Assembly (NCBI GenBank): GCA_016709445.1
Contig: JADJMV010000001.1
Location: forward strand, 930,001 to 994,000
Origin: Phycisphaerales bacterium
Lineage (GTDB): Bacteria; Planctomycetota; Phycisphaerae; Phycisphaerales; UBA1924
Direction of reading: 5' to 3'
Length of the DNA stretch: 64,000 nucleotides
Under the pieces are notes generated by a model, which had not been told where the DNA came from, made no database searches, and saw only the letters and a list, made by a program, of their open reading frames with translations. Shown here piece after piece: positions 58,583 to 64,000 of the stretch. Made by a program: the position numbers and the translations under genes. Each line of letters starts with the position of its first letter. Within the stretch, counting starts at the first letter, position 1.

Positions 58583-59148
58583 GACTCGCCCCCGTCGAGT
58601 TCGCGCCGGAGCCACGCCCGGGCGAACGCCCATTCGCTCTTGACGGTCGTCTCGCTGAGGTCCATCGCCTCGGCCGTCTCCTCCACGCTGAGGCCGGCGA
58701 AGTATCGGAGCATCACCACCCGGGCCTTGCGGGGGTCGCGGGCTTCGAGACGGGTCATCGCCTCGTCGAGCGCGAGCGTCTGGATCGGGTCGTCCTCGTC
58801 GACCCGCAGCCCCGCGTCGAGGGCCACCCGCTCGCGCCCGCCGCCCCGCTTGAGCTGCGCCCGCTCCCGGGCCCGCTCGACGAGGATCCGGCGCATCGCG
58901 ATCGCCGCGGCCCCGAAGAAGTGGGCCCGGTTCTCGAATCGCTGCCCCTCGCTCCCGACCAGGCGCAGGTAGGCCTCGTGGACCAGCGCCGTGGCCTCGA
59001 GCGTGTGCCCGGACCGCTCGTTGGCCATGCGGGAGCGGGCCAGACGCCGCAGGTGGTCGTACACCAGCGGGAGCAGCCGCTCGGCGGCTGTCCCATCGCC
59101 GGTTGCGGCCGCTTCGAGCAGCATTGTCAGGTCCCGATCGGGTTCCAC
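58579..59148 (-). CDS. Small ECF-type RNA polymerase sigma factor
   Basis: This 189-residue protein has region 2 (VYDHLRRLARSRMANERSGHTLEATALVHEAYLRLV, HFFGAAAIAMRRILVERAR) and region 4 (RLEARDPRKARVVMLRYFAGLSVEETAEAMDLSETTVKSEWAFARAWL). It matches the planctomycete-rich ECF group with the conserved TALVHEAYLRL. The GTG start at 59148 was chosen because GGAGGGAGG lies about eight bases upstream. It is coupled to the downstream kinase gene. Confidence 0.88.
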   Translation of the reverse strand: MEPDRDLTMLLEAAATGDGTAAERLLPLVYDHLRRLARSRMANERSGHTLEATALVHEAYLRLVGSEGQRFENRAHFFGAAAIAMRRILVERARERAQLKRGGGRERVALDAGLRVDEDDPIQTLALDEAMTRLEARDPRKARVVMLRYFAGLSVEETAEAMDLSETTVKSEWAFARAWLRRELDGGES

Positions 59149-59285
59149 TTGGTCTGCGCCTCCCTCCAGATCCGCGGCGATTGTCCCAGCAAGAGGGCCC
59201 CAGAGCAAGAACGCTCCATGGTTTCTCGCGGGATCGGCCGTTCCCGCGGCCGGTGGCGGACCGGTAAGCGGGGGTGCTCGTCCGG

Positions 59286-59624
59286 TCAGGGGACCGGGAG
59301 GGTGAAGACCTCCTGCATCGGGGCCCACCAGACCCCGTCCGGGGTGCCGGGCGCCCGGCGCTGATACCGGCGCATGAGTTCGTCCCACTCCCGGCACTTT
59401 GGATCGGATGCGTAGGCCTGGTAGTCGCGGGCGGGGTCGAAGCCGTCCGGAGCCTCGTAGTACATGAACAGGCGCGAGCCGAGCCGGAAGATCCGCATCT
59501 GTGTGATCCCGATCCCGCCGAGGGCGCGGACCACCTCGGGCCAGACTCGGCGGTGGTGCGCCTCGTACTCGGCGATGAGTACGGGGTCGTCGACGAGATC
59601 GAGCGCTTGGGCGAAGGTGGCCAA
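59286..59624 (-). CDS. L-rhamnose mutarotase-like protein
   Basis: This 112-residue protein has the RhaM fold signatures EAHHRRVWPEVV, MRIFRLGSRLFMYYEA and CREWDELMRRYQ, ending WWAPMQEVFTL. It should interconvert anomers of a deoxy sugar such as L-rhamnose or L-fucose. The TTG start at 59624 was chosen because AAAGGAG lies seven bases upstream. It is divergent from the sugar-binding lipoprotein gene (about 120 bases apart), so mutarotase and importer may serve one sugar. Confidence 0.78.
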   Translation of the reverse strand: MATFAQALDLVDDPVLIAEYEAHHRRVWPEVVRALGGIGITQMRIFRLGSRLFMYYEAPDGFDPARDYQAYASDPKCREWDELMRRYQRRAPGTPDGVWWAPMQEVFTLPVP

Positions 59625-59747
59625 GTCGGCGCTCCTTTCGGTCGTATCCGAACAAATGCCGTTCGAGAGGCCGTCCCGGCCTTGCGGGACCGGGCCCGGA
59701 CGATACCATGCCGATCCGACCTCTCGGAAGCGCCCAAGGAGCCCCGC

Positions 59748-60802
59748 ATGCCCTCGATATCGACCCGCTCCACCGCCGCCGTGGCTGCCGCCATGCTCGG
59801 CATCGCGATGTTGCTCTCCGCCTGCGGCAAGCCCGCGGAAAGCCCTGCTGCGAAGGGCGGCGATCAGGGGGGGGCCAAGGGGGATTCGCCGGCGAAGCTC
59901 CGCGTGGCGGTCGTACCCAAGGGCACGACGCACGACTTCTGGAAGAGCGTGCACGCCGGGGCCAAGCAGGCCGAGCACGACTTGGAGGGCGTCGAGATCA
60001 CCTTCCAGGGGCCCGAGCGTGAGGACGACCGGGCGCAGCAGATCGGTCTGGTCGAGAACCTGATCGCGAGCAAGTACGACGCCATCGTGATCGCCCCCCT
60101 CGACGACAAGGCCCTCGTGGCGCCCATCAGGGCCGCGACGCAGGCCGGCATCCCTGTGGTGGTGATCGACTCGGGGCTCGACGCCGAGGTGGGCAAGGAC
60201 TACGTCTCGTTCATCGCGACCGACAACGAGCAGGGCGGGCGGATGGGTGGCCAGAAGATGGCCGAACTCCTCGGGGGCAAGGGGCGCGTGCTCCTGCTCC
60301 GCTACCAGGAGGGCTCGGCGAGCACCACGCTGCGGGAGAAGGGATTCGTCGAGGCGATCGGTGAGGCGCCGGGGATCGAGCTGGTCGACCCCAAGCGGTA
60401 CGCGGGGGCGACGCGGGCCACGGCCCAGGAGGCCGCGGAGAACCTGCTCTCGACGTACGAGGGGATCGACGGGATCTTCTGTCCCAACGAGTCGTCGACG
60501 TTCGGGATGCTGCTGGCGGTCCGGGCGCGGGGATGGCGGGCAAGGTCAAGTTCGTCGGGTTCGACGCCAGCGAGGGGCTGGTCGCGGCGCTCAAGGCCGG
60601 GGACATCAACGGCCTGGTGGTGCAGAACCCGATCCGGATGGGTGAGCTGGGGGTGAAGACCGCGGTGGAGTACATCCGCGGCACGAAGCCCGCGCCGCGG
60701 ATCGATACCGGCGTGATGCTCGTGACGCCGGAGAACATGGACACCCCCGAGGCGAAGAACCTCATCGCTCCGGACTTTTCCGCGCTGCTCGAGGGCCCGT
60801 GA
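59748..60802 (+). CDS. ABC sugar-importer substrate-binding lipoprotein (frameshifted as sequenced)
   Basis: This is a type-1 periplasmic binding protein of the ribose/galactose class, with a lipoprotein signal ending LLSAC, VVPKGTTHDFWKSVHAGAKQAE, AIVIAPLDDKALVAPIR and VIDSGLDAEVGKDYVSFIATDNEQGG. The frame is lost at the four-G run at 60529-60532. One more G gives VRARGMAGKVKFVGFDASEG and a normal length of about 351 residues. AAGGAG precedes the ATG. Its stop overlaps the permease start. Confidence 0.8.
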
Positions 60803-61830
60803 AACAAGCCGTTCTGGAACAGGCCGGGGCCCGGCATCAGCGGTTCCTGTCCCGCGCGGCTGCGGCGCTGCGCCCATTCATCGCGCTGATCGTCGTGGTC
60901 CTGGTGTTCTTCGTGATCCAGTGGCACAAGCTGGGGTACACGACGACTGCTTCGGGGCTGGGCGGCATGGTCACCGTGATGGATCTGCGGATGGTGGCGA
61001 TCCAGACGGTCATTGTGGGGACGGCGGCGATCGGGATGACGCTGGTGATCGCCTCGGGCGGGCTGGACCTGTCGGTCGGGTCGTCGATCGCGCTGTGCAG
61101 CGTGGTTGGGGCGCTGGCGATCAAGAGCGGTTGGCCCGTGGGGCTCGCGTCGCTCGCGGCGGTGACGACCGGGGCGGCGTGCGGGCTCTACAACGGCGCG
61201 CTGGTGACCGGGCTCAAGCTCCCGCCCTTCATCGTGACGCTCGGCACGCTCGGCCTCTTCCGGGGCATCGCCAAGTGGATCGCGGGGAGCGTGCCGATCT
61301 CGGCCGACCCGGGCTGGCTCGCGGACCTCGTGCGGGCGATCCCCGAGCCCCGGTGGTTCGTCGTTGCGCCGGGTGTGTGGGTCATGCTCGTGCTCGCGCT
61401 GGTGATGGCGGGCGTGATCCGGGGCACTATCTTCGGGCGCCGGTCGATCGCGATCGGTTCCAACGAGCTTGCGGCGCGGTACGCCGGCGTGAATCTTTCG
61501 CGCACGAAGATCCTGGTGTATGTCGCCGCGGGGCTCTTCGTCGGCCTGGCGGGGCTGCTCCAGTTCGGCCGGTTGACGCAGGGGGACCCGACAGTCGCCG
61601 TCGGCCTCGAGCTCGACGTGATCGCGGCCGTGGTCATCGGCGGGGCCTCGCTCACCGGCGGGCGCGCCTCGGTCCTCGGCTCGCTCGTCGGGGCGTTCAT
61701 GATGGCGTACATGAAGAACCGATGTGTCCGGCTCGGCTGGCCGACCTTCGTCCAGGAGATGATCGTCGGCCACATCATCATCGCGGCCGTCGCGGTGGAT
61801 CAGTGGCGGCAGCGCAGCCGGCCGGGTTGA
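60799..61830 (+). CDS. ABC sugar-importer permease, RbsC-like
   Basis: This 343-residue protein with about nine helices belongs to the ribose/xylose-type permease family (BPD_transp_2). Conserved pieces are GMTLVIASGGLDLSVGSSIAL, LPPFIVTLGTLGLFRGIA, IGSNELAARYAGVNLSRTKILVY and AVVIGGASLTGGRAS. The GTG start overlaps the binding-protein stop. The matching ATPase is not adjacent: the next gene, rsmA, lies on the other strand, and nothing in the window encodes an RbsA. Confidence 0.85.
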   Translation: MKQAVLEQAGARHQRFLSRAAAALRPFIALIVVVLVFFVIQWHKLGYTTTASGLGGMVTVMDLRMVAIQTVIVGTAAIGMTLVIASGGLDLSVGSSIALCSVVGALAIKSGWPVGLASLAAVTTGAACGLYNGALVTGLKLPPFIVTLGTLGLFRGIAKWIAGSVPISADPGWLADLVRAIPEPRWFVVAPGVWVMLVLALVMAGVIRGTIFGRRSIAIGSNELAARYAGVNLSRTKILVYVAAGLFVGLAGLLQFGRLTQGDPTVAVGLELDVIAAVVIGGASLTGGRASVLGSLVGAFMMAYMKNRCVRLGWPTFVQEMIVGHIIIAAVAVDQWRQRSRPG

Positions 61831-61855
61831 GCAGCGCGGACGAGCGCGAGCCGGG

Positions 61856-62674
61856 TCAAGCCCGCGCGGCGCGCCAGAGGCCCACGATCTGCTCCGGCGT
61901 GAGCCGCTCGGCACGCACCGTCGGGTCGATCCCGCCGGGCCAGGGGAAGTCGCGTCCGAGCACGCTTCCGAGCTGCTTGCGCCGATTCTCGAAGACCCGC
62001 TGGCAGAAGTCGGCAAAGCCGGCGGGGTGTTCGATGCCGTGCGAGGCGCGGCGTTCTACCGCGATCATCACGCTGGTCACCTCGGGCCGGGGCCAGAAGC
62101 ACTCGGGCGGGAGCCTGGCGATCGTGCGGACCGTGGCGAGGGCGTGGGCGACGACGCTGATCGAGCCGTAGGCGTCGCCGCCCGCCGGCGCGGCGAGACG
62201 GTCGCCGACCTCCTTCTGGATCGTGACGAACATGCCCCGGCAGTGGGGGTGCTCAACGAGCAGGGCGAGCATCAGCGGGGTCGCGGCCCCGTAGGGCAGG
62301 TTGGCGATGAGCACGAAGGGGCGGGCGCCGACCAACCCGACGATCTCGGTCGAGATGTGCCGCTTGCCGGCGAGGCAATCGCCCTCGACAAGCGTGAAGC
62401 CGGGCCTCGCGCCCAGACGCTCGCGGAGGAGCCCGGCCAGGCCGCGGTCGAGCTCGCAGGCGATGACCTCGCAGCCCCGAGAGAGCAGCTCCTCGGTCAG
62501 CGTCCCTGTCCCCGGCCCGACCTCGAGCACGAGCTCGCCCGGCGCGGGGTGCGCCTCGTCGACGAGCTTGCGGACGAGGTTCTGGTCGATGAGGAAGTTC
62601 TGGCCGAACCGCTTCTGCGGGGCGAGGCCGCGCGACGCGAGGAGGTCCTTGATTTCGGCTGCGGTCTGGGCCAT
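61856..62674 (-). CDS. rsmA: 16S rRNA dimethyladenosine transferase
   Basis: This 272-residue enzyme dimethylates two adjacent adenosines near the 3' end of 16S rRNA. It shows KRFGQNFLIDQNLVRKLV, the SAM motif LEVGPGTGTLTEEL, the catalytic ANLPYGAATP (NLPY) and RPEVTSVMIAVE. The start at 62674 (MAQTAAEIKDLLASRG) gives the family N-terminus. As sequenced, the frame runs uninterrupted from the HAD gene upstream, but that join is best explained by a lost base (see HAD entry), so rsmA is treated as separate. Confidence 0.9.
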   Translation of the reverse strand: MAQTAAEIKDLLASRGLAPQKRFGQNFLIDQNLVRKLVDEAHPAPGELVLEVGPGTGTLTEELLSRGCEVIACELDRGLAGLLRERLGARPGFTLVEGDCLAGKRHISTEIVGLVGARPFVLIANLPYGAATPLMLALLVEHPHCRGMFVTIQKEVGDRLAAPAGGDAYGSISVVAHALATVRTIARLPPECFWPRPEVTSVMIAVERRASHGIEHPAGFADFCQRVFENRRKQLGSVLGRDFPWPGGIDPTVRAERLTPEQIVGLWRAARA

Positions 62675-62681
62675 CGGGGTG

Positions 62682-63572
62682 TCACCACTCCCCGCCAGCA
62701 CCATCCCGATCGCGTGCGCCACGCCGTCCTCCGCATTGCTCCGCGTCACGTGCGCCGCGGCCTCGCGCACGGGCTCGATCGCGTTCCCCATCGCGACGCC
62801 CAGCCCCGCCCCGCGGATCATGCTCACGTCGTTGACCTGATCGCCGATGGCGACGATGCGCGCCGGCTCGATGCCCCGTTCGGCGGCCAGGCGTCGCACC
62901 GCGTTCCACTTGTCGGCGCGGGCGTCGAAGCACTCGAGGATGTGGGCCACCGCGCCGCCGGCCCAGTGCGTCGCGTCGTCTGGGGCGACGACGGCGGGGA
63001 AGTTGTGCACGGTCACGGTGTCCTGGAGGTCGGCCCGCACCATGCGCTCCAGCTCGCCGAGCTCGTCGGCGTGCGCACACGCCGACCCTCACGGTGTGCT
63101 CGGGATGCGGATCGTTCTCCAGGCTCGTCGCCAGGCGGATCGAGACGGCCATCTCCTCGAACCACCACTGGGTGACCGGATCGAGCACGAGCCGGCGTCG
63201 CCCGGTGACCACGAGATAGTCGAAGCCCGCGGCGTGTGGGTCCTTGAGCACGAGCACCGGGTGGCCCCGGCTGAGGAGCAGGCTGGTCAGCCGGGCCGTC
63301 AGCGTGGGGTGCATCGAGAATCGGTGCAGCGTCCGCCCGCTTGTCGGGTCGGCGATGATCGAGCCGCCGGCGACGATCACCGGGTCGGTCTGGCCGATCG
63401 CCTCGAGAGCCCCCCGCGATTCGGGCAGCCCGCGCCCCGTGCAGATCGCGACCAGCATGCCGGCCTGACGAGCGCGATCGATCGCATCCGCGACCGCCGG
63501 GCGCACGCGGCTGGCTGGATCGAGCACGGTGCCGTCGAGGTCCAGAGCGAGCATGTCATAGCGGCGCGGCAT
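62682..63572 (-). CDS. HAD-family (Cof-type) phosphatase (two frameshifts as sequenced)
   Basis: The protein has the HAD motifs LALDLDGTVLD (motif I) and ICTGRGLPESRG near the N-terminus, and IVAIGDQVNDVSMIRGAGLGVAMGNA (motif IV and the Cof tail) near the end. Two shifts break it: one base near 63070-63080, then a missing C in the four-C run at 62690-62693. With the second repaired, the protein ends VLAGEW and stops at 62682-62684, seven bases before rsmA. Cof-type enzymes dephosphorylate sugar phosphates or similar metabolites. The start at 63572 gives MPRRYDML. Confidence 0.72.
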   Translation of the reverse strand: MPRRYDMLALDLDGTVLDPASRVRPAVADAIDRARQAGMLVAICTGRGLPESRGALEAIGQTDPVIVAGGSIIADPTSGRTLHRFSMHPTLTARLTSLLLSRGHPVLVLKDPHAAGFDYLVVTGRRRLVLDPVTQWWFEEMAVSIRLATSLENDPHPEHTVRVGVCARRRARRAGAHGAGRPPGHRDRAQLPRRRRPRRRDALGRRRGGPHPRVLRRPRRQVERGATPGRRTGHRAGAHRRHRRSGQRREHDPRGGAGRRDGERDRARARGRGARDAEQCGGRRGARDRDGAGGEW

Positions 63573-63614
63573 CGGGCAAGCGTAGCTCGCCGCGAGAAGG
63601 GGCATCCCGGCGGT

Positions 63615-64000
63615 TCATGCCCCGCCGAGCTTGCGACACCCCGGCCCGATGGCGATGACGTTTTTGCCCTGCCGTTTGCCCTCGAGCGCGAGCTGGTCGG
63701 CCCGCTCAACGAGTTCGTCGGGCGTCCGACCATCCCACGGGAAGGTCGCCAGGCCCCCAGAGATTGTCAGGCATCCCGGCGCCTCGTCGGAGAGCTTCCG
63801 GAAGTGAGCGCTGCGGACCTGCGACCGGAAACGCTCGGCGATATCGAAGACACTCGAAGGGTGGCGGCTGTCCGGCGCCCGGGGCCCCTCGGGCTCGTAG
63901 AACACCACTGCAAACTCGTCGCCGCCCACGCGGCAGACCTTGTCAGTCGGGCGCACCACCGCGGAGATCATGCGGACGCATTCGATCAGGATCTCGTCGC
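63615..64000 (-). CDS. GGDEF diguanylate cyclase, C-terminal part (cut by window end)
   Basis: The visible 128 residues are the second half of a GGDEF domain: the active-site loop VGGDEFAVVF is intact, followed by HFRKLSDEAPGCLTISGGLATFP and DELVERADQLALEGKRQGKNVI. It would make cyclic di-GMP. The frame stays open to the window edge, so the N-terminal sensor region is unseen. An RxxD inhibitory site is not evident in the visible part. Confidence 0.85.
   Translation of the reverse strand, partial: DEILIECVRMISAVVRPTDKVCRVGGDEFAVVFYEPEGPRAPDSRHPSSVFDIAERFRSQVRSAHFRKLSDEAPGCLTISGGLATFPWDGRTPDELVERADQLALEGKRQGKNVIAIGPGCRKLGGA

Noticed and set aside
55622..59830. One giant minus-strand frame of 1402 codons linking kinase and sigma-factor regions
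   Set aside because: The part beyond 58582 is Arg/Ser/Pro-rich antisense sequence, while the sigma factor is read in another frame with clear region 2 and 4 motifs. The kinase has its own GTG start that overlaps the sigma stop.
61856..63043. HAD-RsmA fusion protein
   Set aside because: A single added base in a four-C run gives a natural HAD end (VLAGEW) and leaves rsmA with its own family-typical start, so the fusion is most likely an artefact.

Overview
The window is high-GC bacterial DNA that looks like a planctomycete of the class Phycisphaerae. The evidence is the gene style rather than any search: secreted proteins ending in paired dockerin-like repeats closed by Gly-Cys, PEP-CTERM-like tails, prepilin-type proteins with the H-X9-DG style, a short ECF sigma factor overlapping a Ser/Thr kinase-TPR gene, and a 23S-5S rRNA operon with no 16S gene beside it.

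Layout. 1-5.5 kb: small membrane protein, cysteine desulfurase-like enzyme, family-4 uracil-DNA glycosylase, a CusF-like copper lipoprotein with a small partner gene, and a Memo-family protein. 5.8-11.6 kb: three overlapping or adjacent genes starting with a very long PilM, probably a pilus or secretion inner-membrane platform. 11.6-14.9 kb: rRNA operon with promoter, boxA, nested processing stems, 23S, 5S and a strong terminator. 15-20.5 kb: DUF2330 protein, two small enzymes or unknowns, DinB, a zinc-ribbon membrane protein and a PLC/GDPD-like secreted protein. 20.6-24.3 kb: an NRAMP metal transporter behind two MntR-like palindromes, a universal stress protein and NAD synthetase. 24.4-29.7 kb: two membrane glycolipid-type genes, a Fur-family regulator, tsaE fused to a YacG-like tail, and upp. 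29.8-40 kb: accessory block of secreted proteins (beta-helix, lamin-tail, SUMF1-like, prepilin-like) and a phosphatase-cytochrome lipoprotein. 40-49.4 kb: tdh, then a nine-gene type II secretion operon in the order F, G, I, J, K, C-like, L-like, M-like, TPR lipoprotein. 49.4-55.5 kb: GH63/MGH1-like glucosidase, another prepilin-like gene and a large dockerin-tailed protein. 55.6-64 kb: kinase-TPR and ECF sigma, a mutarotase, a sugar ABC importer without its ATPase, rsmA, a HAD phosphatase and the end of a GGDEF gene.

The secretion operon and the many secreted proteins with shared C-terminal tags may belong together, although no experiment or search supports that here. A second theme is that several housekeeping families in this genome (UDG-4, Fur, Tdh, the YacG-like tail) lack their usual Cys/His metal ligands.

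At least ten genes are broken by single-base frameshifts, most of them in short G or C runs and each repaired by adding or removing one base. This pattern is better explained by consensus indel errors in the assembly than by true decay. I treat these as real genes and give the probable repair site. I saw no CRISPR array, insertion sequence, prophage, tRNA or recognisable defence system.
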